Shown here: positions 16,712 through 26,999 of the stretch, piece after piece | How positions within the stretch are numbered: the stretch's first letter is position 1 | Layout: each line of letters opens with the position of its first letter | Origin: Myxococcota bacterium | Lineage (GTDB): Bacteria; Myxococcota_A; UBA9042; DTJE01 | DNA length: 47,360 nt | Assembly (NCBI GenBank): GCA_029975745.1 | Contig: JARKOL010000044.1 | Location: 1-47,360, forward strand | Reading direction: 5' to 3' | The notes under the pieces: model-generated | Seen by the model: the letters and a program-made list of their open reading frames with translations, nothing else | Told to the model about the DNA's origin: nothing | Databases searched by the model: none | Position numbers and translations under genes: made by a program

Positions 16712-18156
16712 ATCGCACTTCGCAATATCCGATCTCGGGCGAATTCATTGCGGAATCGACCGGCGGGGACCTTGTGAAGGGGCCGGGCCTGGACGCGCGT
16801 GCGGGCGTGTCCATCGACACGCGGTCGCTGCGAGCCGGGCAGGTGTTCTTCGCCATTCGGGGGCCGCGTCACGACGGCCACGATCACCTGGTCGAGGCCG
16901 TCCAGCAGGGCGCCGTGGGGCTGGTCGTCGATTCGACGCGCCTGGCGGATGCCATGGTCGCGTCGGGCGCCGCGCCCGATCGCGTGTTCGTGGTGGCGGT
17001 CGAGGACACGCAGCAGGCCCTGGCCCAGGTGGCCGCCGCCTGGATCCGGATCCTGGTGCCCAGGACCCTCGCCGTGACCGGGTCGGTCGGCAAGACGACG
17101 ACGAAGGACCTGCTGGCCGCCGCCGTCGGGGCACGCTACGAAACCCTGGCGACCCGGGGCAACCTGAACAACCTGCTGGGCCTGCCGCTGACGGTGCTGT
17201 CGCTGGTGCCGGCGCACGAGGCGGTGGTCCTGGAGATGGGGATGAACGTCCCTGGCGAAATCGAGGCGCTGTGCCGCATCGCGCCGCCCGAGATCGGGAT
17301 CGTGACCACCGTGGCGCCCGTCCACCTGGAGGGCCTGGGCTCGCTGGACGCCATTGCGGCGGCCAAGGCCGAACTGGTGCGGGCGTTGCCGGCGGGTGGT
17401 GTCGCCGTCCTGAACGCGGACGACCCGCGCGTTGCGGGGATGCGGGAACTGGCCTCCTGCCGGGTCGTGACGTTCGGTCGCGCCCCGGAGGCGGACGTGC
17501 GGATCCTGGACGTGGTCGTCGATGGCGTCGGCCGGATGGACACGGTGCTGGACTGCTTCGGCGAGCCGGTTCGGGTGGTCACCTCCCTGGTCGGAGCGCA
17601 CCACGCCCACAACGTGGCGGCGGCGATGGCGGGCGCGATGGCGGTGGGGGTTTCCGCGCAGCAGGCGGCGGACGCGATGAAGGTCGTCCAGCCCGGACGC
17701 CACCGGATGGAAGTGCTCCAGGCGGGCGCCGTTCGCGTGATCGACGACTGCTACAACGCGTCGCCTCGTTCGGTCCAGGCGGCCCTGGACGTGCTGGCGG
17801 GAATCGCGGCTGCCGGGCGCCGGGTCGCGGTCCTGGGCGACATGCTGGAACTGGGGGACGCCTCGGACGTGGCCCACCTGGACGCCGGGCGCCAGGCCGT
17901 CGCCCGCGGCGTGGACACCCTGATCGCGGTCGGCAAGTTCGCGGACCGAATGGCGATTGGCGCGCGGGACGCGGGCCTGGCCTCGACTCGATGCTTCGTG
18001 GCGCCGGACGCGATCGCGGCGGCGACGCTGCTGATGGCGCTGGTTCGACCGGGCGACACGGTGCTGGTCAAGGGGTCCCGGGGCGTCGGTCTGGAGCACG
18101 TCGTCGGCGCCCTGGTGGACCGGGGCAAGGGACACGACGAGACGGGGACGAACTGA
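16708..18156 (+). CDS. murF: UDP-MurNAc-tripeptide D-Ala-D-Ala ligase MurF
   Basis: 482 residues. SIDTRSLRAGQVFFAIRG is the N-terminal signature. The ATP loop is TGSVGKTTTKDLL, followed by GNLNNLLGLPLTVL and the EMGMNVPGEI segment typical of MurF. DDCYNASPRSVQAAL and LGDMLELG lie in the C-terminal domain. The enzyme adds D-Ala-D-Ala to the UDP-MurNAc tripeptide in the cytoplasm. ATGA overlap with murE at 16708; 26 bases separate it from mraY. Confidence 0.95.
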   Translation: MNRTSQYPISGEFIAESTGGDLVKGPGLDARAGVSIDTRSLRAGQVFFAIRGPRHDGHDHLVEAVQQGAVGLVVDSTRLADAMVASGAAPDRVFVVAVEDTQQALAQVAAAWIRILVPRTLAVTGSVGKTTTKDLLAAAVGARYETLATRGNLNNLLGLPLTVLSLVPAHEAVVLEMGMNVPGEIEALCRIAPPEIGIVTTVAPVHLEGLGSLDAIAAAKAELVRALPAGGVAVLNADDPRVAGMRELASCRVVTFGRAPEADVRILDVVVDGVGRMDTVLDCFGEPVRVVTSLVGAHHAHNVAAAMAGAMAVGVSAQQAADAMKVVQPGRHRMEVLQAGAVRVIDDCYNASPRSVQAALDVLAGIAAAGRRVAVLGDMLELGDASDVAHLDAGRQAVARGVDTLIAVGKFADRMAIGARDAGLASTRCFVAPDAIAAATLLMALVRPGDTVLVKGSRGVGLEHVVGALVDRGKGHDETGTN

Positions 18157-18182
18157 CGCGCCGAGGGCGCGGGGGGAACGGG

Positions 18183-19292
18183 ATGCTGCTGACCCTGGCC
18201 GAGCGACTGCGGGACCTGATGTCGTCGCTGAACATCGTCCGCTACGTGTCGTTCCGGATCATGGCCGCGTTCGTCACCTCCATCGTCATCTGTCTGGTGC
18301 TGTACCCCTGGTTCATCCGGATGCTGCAGAAGCGGCGGATCGGGCAGGTCATTCGGGACGACGGGCCGAAGACGCACCACAGCAAGGCCGGTACCCCCAC
18401 GATGGGCGGCGCCCTGATCATGGTGTCGATTCTGTGCAGTTCCCTGATGTGGACGGATCTGGGCAATCCGCTGGTGTGGGTGACCCTGTTCATCGGGGTG
18501 CTGTTCGCCGCCGTCGGGTACGTGGACGATTCGCGCAAACTGGCGCGCAAGAACTCCAAGGGCCTGCCCGGTCGCACCCGCCTGCTGATCGAGTTCGCGG
18601 TGGTCCTGACGCTCTTCGGACTGTTCCTGGCGTACGTCGGGCCCTCGCTGCGGTACGACCTGCGCCTGTACGTTCCGTTCGTCAGCGCCGAGAAGTTCTG
18701 GTTCACCCTGCCGTTCGCCGTCTACCTGGTCCTGGGGGCCATGGTGATCGTGGGAACGGGGAACGCCTCGAACATCACGGACGGGCTGGACGGCCTGCTG
18801 GCCGGCCCGATCCTGACGGCATCCGGAACGCTGCTGATCCTGACGTACATCACCGGCGCCAAGCTGGGCAGCCTGGATCTGAGCGCGTACCTGCTGATCC
18901 CGAAGGTGGTCGGGGCCCAGGAACTGGCGATCATCTGCGCGGCTACGATGGGTGCAACGATTGGATTTCTTTACTACAACACCTATCCGGCGGAAGTCTT
19001 CATGGGCGACACGGGCAGCCTGGGACTGGGGGGGCTGCTGGGCACCATGGCCGTCCTGACGAAGAACGAACTGCTGTCCGTCATCATCTTCGGCGTCTTC
19101 TTCTTCGAGGCGCTGTCCGTGATCCTGCAGACGTCGTTCTTCAAGCTGACGGGGCGGCGCATCTTCCCGATGAGTCCGGTCCACCACTCCTTCGAGTTGA
19201 TGGGATGGGCCGAGCCGAAGATCGTCGTGAGATTCTGGATAGCCAGTCTGCTGATGGCGATGGTCGCGTTGGCATCGATCAAGGTGAGGTGA
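18183..19292 (+). CDS. mraY: Phospho-MurNAc-pentapeptide translocase MraY
   Basis: 369 residues with about ten membrane helices. Key motifs: KAGTPTMGG, VGYVDDSRKLARKN (the two catalytic-site Asp are kept but the usual Tyr after them is Ser), GNASNITDGLDGL, EVFMGDTGSLGLGG, and MSPVHHSFELMGW, where the usual His-His-His is His-His-Ser. MraY transfers phospho-MurNAc-pentapeptide to undecaprenyl phosphate to form lipid I. The ATG at 18183 follows a G-rich ribosome site. murD, which usually follows mraY, is not here; ftsW follows directly. Confidence 0.95.
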   Translation: MLLTLAERLRDLMSSLNIVRYVSFRIMAAFVTSIVICLVLYPWFIRMLQKRRIGQVIRDDGPKTHHSKAGTPTMGGALIMVSILCSSLMWTDLGNPLVWVTLFIGVLFAAVGYVDDSRKLARKNSKGLPGRTRLLIEFAVVLTLFGLFLAYVGPSLRYDLRLYVPFVSAEKFWFTLPFAVYLVLGAMVIVGTGNASNITDGLDGLLAGPILTASGTLLILTYITGAKLGSLDLSAYLLIPKVVGAQELAIICAATMGATIGFLYYNTYPAEVFMGDTGSLGLGGLLGTMAVLTKNELLSVIIFGVFFFEALSVILQTSFFKLTGRRIFPMSPVHHSFELMGWAEPKIVVRFWIASLLMAMVALASIKVR

Positions 19293-19296
19293 GGAC

Positions 19297-20529
19297 GTGA
19301 ACCTGGTGATGGCACGCATTCGGCGCCGCTTCTCGACGGCGGAACTGCTGGCGCCGCCCCAGGGGGGCCGCCTGGATCTGACCATGCTGATCGCCGCGGC
19401 AATGTTGATCGCCGTCGGGACGCTGCTGGTGTTCTCGACGACGATCCGGCCCGCCGTGGTGGCCGCCCACGGAATCGATGCCTTCATGTTCCTGCGGCGC
19501 CATCTGGTCTATCTGGCGGTCGGGGTGTTCGCGTTCTGGACCATGCTGGTGGTGTCCGACCGGGTGATTCGCGTGGTGGCCCAGGCGCTGCTGCCCCTGT
19601 CGCTGGTCCTGTTGTTTGCGGTCGTCGCGGTTCCGGGAGTCGGGGTTGCCGAGGGCAACGCGGTGCGCTGGATCGGGATCTTCGGATTCACCCTGCAGCC
19701 CAGCGAACTGGCCAAGCTGGGGTTCGCCCTGTACCTGGCGCTGTACCTCAGTCGCAACCAGGCGGTGTTGCGTCGGCTGTGGTACGGACTGGGCCCGCTG
19801 ATGGTCACCTTCGGGGTGATGGTGTTCCTGCTGCTCCGCCAGCCGGATCTGGGCACCGCCGTGCTGATGGGGCTGATCGCGGTCATGATGGTCGCGGTGG
19901 CGGGGACGCGGCGCGCCTACCTGCTGGGCCTGCTGGGCCTGGGCGTGGTGGGGATGGGCATCGCCGTGACGATCTGGCCCGAAAAGATGGCCCGCTTCGT
20001 CGGCGTGCTGTTCCCGGAACTGACCCGCCAGGGCGAAGGCTGGCAGGTGTACAACTCGAAGATCACGATCGGTTCGGGCGGCCTGTTCGGCCGGGGGCTG
20101 GGCGAGGGGGTCCACCACATGCTGGGCTACCTCCCGGCGTCGAACAACGACTTCATCGCGGCGGTCGCGGCCGAGGAACTGGGACTGATCGGCGTGGTCT
20201 GCCTGATGCTGCTCTATGCCGTGATCATGGTCCGGGGGTTCGCGGTGGCGCGCCGCGCGCAGGATGCATTCACGCGATACGCGGCGTTCGCACTGACGAT
20301 GCTGTTGATCCTGCCGTCGGTGATTCATTTCGGCGTCGATCTGGGGCTGCTGCCGACCAAGGGGCTGGTGTGCAGTTTCCTGTCCTACGGCGGCACGGCG
20401 CAGATCATGAACCTGGTAACGCTGGGCCTGATCCAGCGGTTCCACATGGACATCACCGCCGAGGAATCCGCCGGGGCGAGCGGGACGGCCCCGGGATCGG
20501 ACGGCGCAACCGCGTGGAGGACGCCATGA
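19297..20529 (+). CDS. ftsW: SEDS peptidoglycan polymerase FtsW
   Basis: 410 residues, ten or so membrane segments. GTG start at 19297, with GAGG (19286-19289) seven bases upstream. SEDS features include RWIGIFGFTLQPSELAKL, the QPDLGTAV segment, GSGGLFGRGLGEG, LPASNNDFIAAVAAEELGL and the C-terminal GLVCSFLSYGGTAQ. FtsW polymerises septal glycan strands together with FtsI, encoded four genes upstream. The stop overlaps the ftsQ start (ATGA at 20526). Confidence 0.95.
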   Translation: MNLVMARIRRRFSTAELLAPPQGGRLDLTMLIAAAMLIAVGTLLVFSTTIRPAVVAAHGIDAFMFLRRHLVYLAVGVFAFWTMLVVSDRVIRVVAQALLPLSLVLLFAVVAVPGVGVAEGNAVRWIGIFGFTLQPSELAKLGFALYLALYLSRNQAVLRRLWYGLGPLMVTFGVMVFLLLRQPDLGTAVLMGLIAVMMVAVAGTRRAYLLGLLGLGVVGMGIAVTIWPEKMARFVGVLFPELTRQGEGWQVYNSKITIGSGGLFGRGLGEGVHHMLGYLPASNNDFIAAVAAEELGLIGVVCLMLLYAVIMVRGFAVARRAQDAFTRYAAFALTMLLILPSVIHFGVDLGLLPTKGLVCSFLSYGGTAQIMNLVTLGLIQRFHMDITAEESAGASGTAPGSDGATAWRTP

Positions 20530-21479
20530 CCTGGGGGCGCAACCGCAAGATTCGCAACGCACGGGAGTGGGTTCGGGACAGCCTGCGAGGCGTCGCGTGG
20601 CTGGCGGTACGGGCGGTGCGCCCGGTCGTGCTGGTTGGCGGAGTGGCGCTGCTGGCTCTGGGGGCGCACGAGGGCTGGACCCGCCTGCACGAATCGCCGA
20701 CGTTCCGGCTGCACCAACTGGTGATCGAGGGAAACCAGGAGATGTCGGACGAAGAGGTCGCGGTCGCCTGCGAACTGGAGACGGGAATCACAAACGTCCT
20801 TCTGACGCGTGGCGCCCGGGTTCGCGAGTCCTGCCTGGTCGATCCCCGGATTCGCGATGCCCGGGTCGAGATCGAGCCGCCTTCCCGTATCCGCGTGACG
20901 ATTCGCGAGCGCGTGACCGAACTGTACGCGGCGCTGCCGGACGGCCTGTGGGCGGTCAGTCCGCTGGGCGAGATCTTCGCGCCGGTGGCGCCCGAGGCGA
21001 TGCGACCCCTGCCGATCCTGACCGGCGCGGCCGACCTGCTGCACGATCATCCGGAGCCGGCTCCGCTGGGGCAGAAGCCGACGTTGAAGGACCGGATCGC
21101 CCATCGCAACGCCCAGGAGCTGCGTCGGGAACTGGAGGCGCGTCGAAGCCTGATCCTGCGCGAGGCCCTTTCCCTGGCCCGCGTCACCAGCCGGGCTCCC
21201 GCGTCGGCCTGGCGGGGGCAGGCACTGGAACTGATGCATGACGGCATCATGGGCTTCTCGGTGCGGCCGCTGAACGGCGGGATGACCGCGCGCTTCGGTC
21301 ACGCGCCGTTCGGTCGCAAGGCGACGCGCCTGAACATGGCCCTCGTCGCGGTCGAGGGACCCACGAGGACGGTATCCGAGGCGTTCCTGGACAATGAGGC
21401 CCGCCCGAACGAGGTGACCGTGATGCTTCGGCAGGCGCCGGTGGCGGCGGCGGCAGGCGGCCTGGAGGCCCATCCATGA
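20526..21479 (+). CDS. ftsQ: Division protein FtsQ
   Basis: 317 residues. A basic cytoplasmic N-terminus and one membrane helix (about residues 30-52) are followed by a POTRA domain (FRLHQLVIEGNQEMSDEEVA onward) and the FtsQ beta domain with IRVTIRERVTELYAALPDGL. FtsQ bridges early and late divisome proteins. It begins in the ftsW stop and ends in the ftsA start. In many bacteria murG, murC, murB or ddl lie between ftsW and ftsQ; none is present here. Confidence 0.9.
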   Translation: MTWGRNRKIRNAREWVRDSLRGVAWLAVRAVRPVVLVGGVALLALGAHEGWTRLHESPTFRLHQLVIEGNQEMSDEEVAVACELETGITNVLLTRGARVRESCLVDPRIRDARVEIEPPSRIRVTIRERVTELYAALPDGLWAVSPLGEIFAPVAPEAMRPLPILTGAADLLHDHPEPAPLGQKPTLKDRIAHRNAQELRRELEARRSLILREALSLARVTSRAPASAWRGQALELMHDGIMGFSVRPLNGGMTARFGHAPFGRKATRLNMALVAVEGPTRTVSEAFLDNEARPNEVTVMLRQAPVAAAAGGLEAHP

Positions 21480-22717
21480 AGGGGAAGACCGAGATCATCG
21501 CGGCGCTGGACCTGGGTACCTCGAAGGTGACGGTGCTGGTGGCCGAAGTCTGCGAGACCGGAATGACGGTCCTGGGCGTCGGGACGGCCCAGTGCGAGGA
21601 GGGGCTGCGTCGCGGCATGGTGATCAGCATCGCGCGCCTGGTTGATGCGATCAAGTCGGCCAAGCGGGACGCCGAGCAGATGTCCGGCTACATGGTCACG
21701 GACGTGGTGGCGGCGATCGGCGGGGTCCACGTGCTGGGGGTCAACAATCGCGCGATGGTGTCGCCTCGCCACGGCGAGATTGTCGATGCGGATGTGTGCC
21801 AGGTGCTCGAGATGGCGACCGCGTTGCCGCTGCCGGTGGACCGCAGCGTGATCAACGTCGTGCCGCGCGAGTACTCGGTGGATGAACACGATGGGATCCG
21901 CGACCCGTTGGGCATGTCGGGTGTTCGGCTGGACGCCGACGTTCACCTGATCACGGCGGCCAAGGCCGCGGTGGACAATATCCGCAAGTGCGCCGAGCGT
22001 GCCGGGCTGCGGATCACCCAACTGGTGGCCAGTCCGCTGGCTTCGGCGCTGGCGGTCCTGGAGGACAGCGAGCGGGAACTGGGAGTCGTGGTGCTGGATC
22101 TGGGTGCCGGAACGGGTGATCTGACGGTGTGGGCGCAGGGCAGCCTGGTTCACACCGCGGTGATCGGCGCCGGGGGCGAACTGATCACGCGGGACATCGC
22201 GACGGGGCTGCGGACGCCCAGCGCCTGCGCGGAATCGCTGAAGATTGCGCACGGGTCCGCGTGGGCCGGCATGGTCAGCCCCGGGGACACCGTCGAGGTG
22301 CCGGGCGTCGGTGGGCGGGACAGCCGCACCCTGGCGCGCCACTACCTGACCGAAATCATCGAGCCGCGCGTGTGCGAGATCTTCCGGATGGTCCAGGCGG
22401 ACATCCAGAAGAGCGGCTACGAGGACTTCCTGGCCGGTGGGCTGGTCCTGACGGGCGGCGCCGCGAACATGCCGGGGATGGTGGAACTGGGGGACGAGGT
22501 GCTGAACCTTCCGGTGCGGATCGGCGTGCCGCGGGGGGTCAAGGGGCTGTCGTCGATCCTGGGGGATCCGGCGCTGTCCACGGCCTACGGCCTGGCGCTG
22601 TTCGCCAGCCTGCCGTTCCGCGAGGACATGCCGCAACCGATGCTGCCCTGTCGCCCGCCGAAGAGGCGAGGGCGGCTGGTGCGCCTGGTGCGGAAGGTGA
22701 TGGGGTTCATGACCTGA
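21476..22717 (+). CDS. ftsA: Cell division actin homologue FtsA
   Basis: 413 residues. The actin-like ATPase core is visible: IAALDLGTSKVTVLVAEV (phosphate 1), the 1C subdomain segment with VSPRHGEIVDADV, VVVLDLGAGTGDLTVW (phosphate 2) and LVLTGGAANMPGM (adenosine motif). The last 15 residues, RRGRLVRLVRKVMGFM, form the amphipathic membrane-targeting helix. FtsA tethers FtsZ to the inner membrane. It overlaps ftsQ by four bases and is separated from ftsZ by 79 bases. Confidence 0.95.
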   Translation: MKGKTEIIAALDLGTSKVTVLVAEVCETGMTVLGVGTAQCEEGLRRGMVISIARLVDAIKSAKRDAEQMSGYMVTDVVAAIGGVHVLGVNNRAMVSPRHGEIVDADVCQVLEMATALPLPVDRSVINVVPREYSVDEHDGIRDPLGMSGVRLDADVHLITAAKAAVDNIRKCAERAGLRITQLVASPLASALAVLEDSERELGVVVLDLGAGTGDLTVWAQGSLVHTAVIGAGGELITRDIATGLRTPSACAESLKIAHGSAWAGMVSPGDTVEVPGVGGRDSRTLARHYLTEIIEPRVCEIFRMVQADIQKSGYEDFLAGGLVLTGGAANMPGMVELGDEVLNLPVRIGVPRGVKGLSSILGDPALSTAYGLALFASLPFREDMPQPMLPCRPPKRRGRLVRLVRKVMGFMT

Positions 22718-22796
22718 GCGGTCAAGGCAAGGGGAGAAGATCGGCCTTCGGGGGTCGGGGGTCGATTTCCAGATACGGAGCACGGGGAGGTCAGTC

Positions 22797-24044
22797 ATGG
22801 GTATTTTCGAGGTGTTGCGCAGCAAGCAGGAAGTGCCGCCGGCCGTCATCAAGGTGTGCGGGATCGGCAGCGGCGGGGTGAACGCGGTCAACAACATGAT
22901 CGCGGCGCGCGTGTCGGGGGTCGAGTACCTGGTCATGAATACCGATGTGCAACACCTGGCGGATTCGAAGGCGGATGTCCAGATTGCGCTGACCGGTCCG
23001 ACGGGCGGTCGCGGCGCCGGCGGCGATCCGGCCAAGGGACGCGAGGCGGCCGAGGCCGAGCGCGAGCGAATCGAGGAGTTTCTGCGGGGGGCGGACCTGC
23101 TGGTGCTGGCGACGGGCCTGGGCGGCGGCACGGGCACCGGGGCCGCGCCGGTCGTGGCCGAGATTGCCAAGCGGATGAAGATCCTGACCCTGGCCGTCGT
23201 CACGCTGCCGTTCCGCTGGGAAGGGACCAGCAAGGCCGCCGTGGCCGCCGAGGGGCTGGAGACGCTGCGCGGGACCGTCGATGCCTACATCCGCATTCCC
23301 AATGACAAGATGAAGAAGATCCTGCCGAAGGGCACGACGATGCAGGATGCGTTCCGCTCGGTGGACAAGGTGCTGTGCGACGCGATGACCGGCGTGGTCG
23401 AGTTGATCTCGCGCCCCGGGTACATCAACCGCGACTTCGAGGATGTGCGTGCGGTGCTGCAGGGCGCGGGGCTGTGCGTGATCGGCGTGGGGACCGCGAC
23501 CGGCGAGGATCGCGCGCTGGACGCCACGCGGATGGCGGTCGCGAACCCGCTGCTGGAGGACACCCCCATCGATGGCGCCAGGCGGATCCTGATCAACATC
23601 GTGCAGAGCATGGACGGGACGCTGGACGAAAACGAGCTGGTCGCCGAGAAGGTGTCCGAGGGGCTGGCCCGGGACGGCAAGCTGACGATCGGCGTCGCGA
23701 TCGACGAAACCCTGGGCGAGGAGGTCAAGGTCACGGTCATCGCGTCCGGCATGGAAGATGTCGAGGTGGTGCGCGAGGATGCGGTCGTCGAGGTGGCGGC
23801 CGCGCCCGTGCGGACGGTATTGCCGGACCTGCGGGCCCCGTCGTTCGGCCAGGCCGGCGTGCGGCACGTGGACCCGGGCGCCGATCACGAGCCTTGGCGC
23901 AGCGCCGCCGGGCCCGCGCGGATGGTCAACATGGCGCCCCAGACCGAGACGCGCGTCTGGGACACCGGGGGCCCGGGGGTCAGCGAACTGGCCGACTACG
24001 AGCGGATCCCGGCGTACCTGAGGGCGCGCGGCGGCGGGCGCTGA
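22797..24044 (+). CDS. ftsZ: Cell division GTPase FtsZ
   Basis: 415 residues. The GTP-binding tubulin signature [13 protein letters not shown] is intact, with [13 protein letters not shown] at the N-terminus and the T7 loop NRDFEDV keeping the catalytic Asp. A variable linker (about residues 325-400) leads to a C-terminal peptide with IPAYLRAR, the expected docking site for FtsA and others. The ATG at 22797 has GGGAGG (about 22784-22789) upstream. Unlike most junctions in the cluster it is not overlapped, and the 79-base gap could carry extra expression control. Confidence 0.95.
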   Translation: MGIFEVLRSKQEVPPAVIKVCGIGSGGVNAVNNMIAARVSGVEYLVMNTDVQHLADSKADVQIALTGPTGGRGAGGDPAKGREAAEAERERIEEFLRGADLLVLATGLGGGTGTGAAPVVAEIAKRMKILTLAVVTLPFRWEGTSKAAVAAEGLETLRGTVDAYIRIPNDKMKKILPKGTTMQDAFRSVDKVLCDAMTGVVELISRPGYINRDFEDVRAVLQGAGLCVIGVGTATGEDRALDATRMAVANPLLEDTPIDGARRILINIVQSMDGTLDENELVAEKVSEGLARDGKLTIGVAIDETLGEEVKVTVIASGMEDVEVVREDAVVEVAAAPVRTVLPDLRAPSFGQAGVRHVDPGADHEPWRSAAGPARMVNMAPQTETRVWDTGGPGVSELADYERIPAYLRARGGGR

Positions 24045-24058
24045 TTCGGAGGCGGGTC

Positions 24059-24478
24059 ATGAAGAGCCTGACCGAGTACCTGGAGTTCAATGTTCCGTCG
24101 CGTCGGGGATTCGTCAACATCACGCGCACGGTCGAGGACTGCGTCGCGCGCAGCGGGGTCCGCGAGGGCTTGTGCCTGGTCAACGCCATGCACATCACGG
24201 CCAGCGTGTTCATCAACGACGACGAATCCGGCCTGCACGCGGACTACGACGATTGGCTGGAGCGCCTGGCCCCCCACGCGCCGACCAGCCAGTACCGCCA
24301 CAATCGAACCGGCGAGGACAATGGCGACGCCCACATGAAGCGCCAGATCATGGGGCGCGAGGTGGTGGTCGCGATCACGAACGGTCGCCTGGACTTCGGC
24401 ACCTGGGAACGGATCTTCTACGGCGAGTTCGACGGTCGGCGGAAAAAGCGAGTACTTATCAAGGTGATCGGCGAGTGA
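24059..24478 (+). CDS. yjbQ: YjbQ/UPF0047 family protein
   Basis: 139 residues, full length for this small family. [19 protein letters not shown] and the YRHN...[15 protein letters not shown] block with the final [11 protein letters not shown] are diagnostic. The family is annotated as secondary thiamine-phosphate synthase; its true physiological role is unsettled. The ATG at 24059 follows GGAGG at six bases. It lies 14 bases after ftsZ and is probably on the same transcript. Confidence 0.85.
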   Translation: MKSLTEYLEFNVPSRRGFVNITRTVEDCVARSGVREGLCLVNAMHITASVFINDDESGLHADYDDWLERLAPHAPTSQYRHNRTGEDNGDAHMKRQIMGREVVVAITNGRLDFGTWERIFYGEFDGRRKKRVLIKVIGE

Positions 24479-24568
24479 CCTGGGCGTTGTGCGGGTTGTT
24501 CCCCTGACCCGCCTCGGGACGACAAATCCACCAGACCTGATGACCAGACAGAAGCTGTGGGGTGAGCC

Positions 24569-25204
24569 TCAACGGGCCGTGTCGGGTCTGGCCTGCGCGG
24601 CCGCGGCATGCTTCAGGACCCATCGGAAATCGTCAAGTGCCTCGTCGATCAACGCACCACGAACGACGAAGGCCGGGATCGATCCCCCGGGCTCGCTGTA
24701 GACCGTGTAACTGACGGCGGTTCCGTCACCGTCGGGCGTGAACGTCCATTCCCCCCGGACGATCGGCAGCGTCACGAATCCGGGCGTCGCGGGGGGGCCC
24801 AGCTCGGGCGCGGTCCCGAAGACCAGTCGCAGGACCGGACCATCACCGACCCGGCGGATTCGCATCGTGTATTCGCGGTCCGAAACCACGGGCGTGGATA
24901 CGCGGTCGTGGAACACGATCTCGCGGGTCCCTCGCGACAGGATGTCGCGTTGCGTGACCGGCGGCCGTGCTCGCCGGAAACTGGACCAGACGAAGTCCTC
25001 CAGCCGGTCGGGCGGGACCGGCGAGCGTGCCGTCAGTCGGAGTTCGTGAAAGCCGTCGGTGCGGCCTGGGCGGCGCGCGACGGCGATGCCGTCCTTGGTC
25101 GTTCGCAGCGGTGCGAAGGCCGATTCGCCCAGGGCGGTCGCCGGGACGAGCGTCGCGAGCAGGACGGCCAGGACCAGGCGGCGGGCGACCGGGTGTGGGT
25201 ACAT
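24569..25204 (-). CDS. Exported START/SRPBCC-domain protein
   Basis: 211 residues. The ATG at 25204 follows AGGA at seven bases; the frame is open further upstream but without a better start. A signal peptide (ARRLVLAVLLATLVPATALG) is followed by a START-like lipid- or ligand-binding fold: RTTKDGIAVARRPGR, DILSRGTREIVFHDRV, SDREYTMRIRRVGDGPVLRL and the C-terminal helix with DEALDDFRWVLKHAAAA. START domains bind hydrophobic molecules. It is divergent from the metY operon and convergent with yjbQ. Confidence 0.7.
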   Translation of the reverse strand: MYPHPVARRLVLAVLLATLVPATALGESAFAPLRTTKDGIAVARRPGRTDGFHELRLTARSPVPPDRLEDFVWSSFRRARPPVTQRDILSRGTREIVFHDRVSTPVVSDREYTMRIRRVGDGPVLRLVFGTAPELGPPATPGFVTLPIVRGEWTFTPDGDGTAVSYTVYSEPGGSIPAFVVRGALIDEALDDFRWVLKHAAAAQARPDTAR

Positions 25205-25422
25205 GCTCGAATCCTGCATTCTGCGCGCCCTGCTCGGGGCATCGCGAAACCCTGAACCACCGCGGGCCGCCGTCCGGTCAGGCCCCGCCCCTGCCCGCGC
25301 CTCATCGCAGGATATCCGGGCGGAAGTCGCGGTGCAATTGGCAACCGACGGCAACCCGACGTTCAGGCGTCGAGGGGGGCGATGCAAGGGGGTCGTGCGG
25401 TGGAAGACACTGAAGTTTCAGG

Positions 25423-25444
25423 GGTCAATAATTCTTGCTTGACC
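25423..25444 (+). promoter_or_regulatory. Inverted repeat overlapping the metY -35 box
   Basis: GGTCAA (25423-25428) and TTGACC (25439-25444) are perfect inverted copies ten bases apart. The second copy is the -35 hexamer, an arrangement typical of a repressor operator. The bound protein is unknown; the Rrf2 regulator encoded at 29173 is one candidate. Confidence 0.4.
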
Positions 25445-25467
25445 TGATGAAGTAAGTCATGTATGCT
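25439..25467 (+). promoter_or_regulatory. Promoter of the metY operon
   Basis: -35 TTGACC at 25439-25444 and -10 TATGCT at 25462-25467 with the optimal 17-base spacer, in a locally A/T-rich stretch. Transcription would begin near 25474, leaving a leader of about 185 bases. Confidence 0.5.
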
Positions 25468-25478
25468 CCGGTCCATGA

Positions 25479-26975
<1,497 letters not shown>

Positions 26976-26999
26976 CCGCAGGGAACCGGAGGAACGGCC

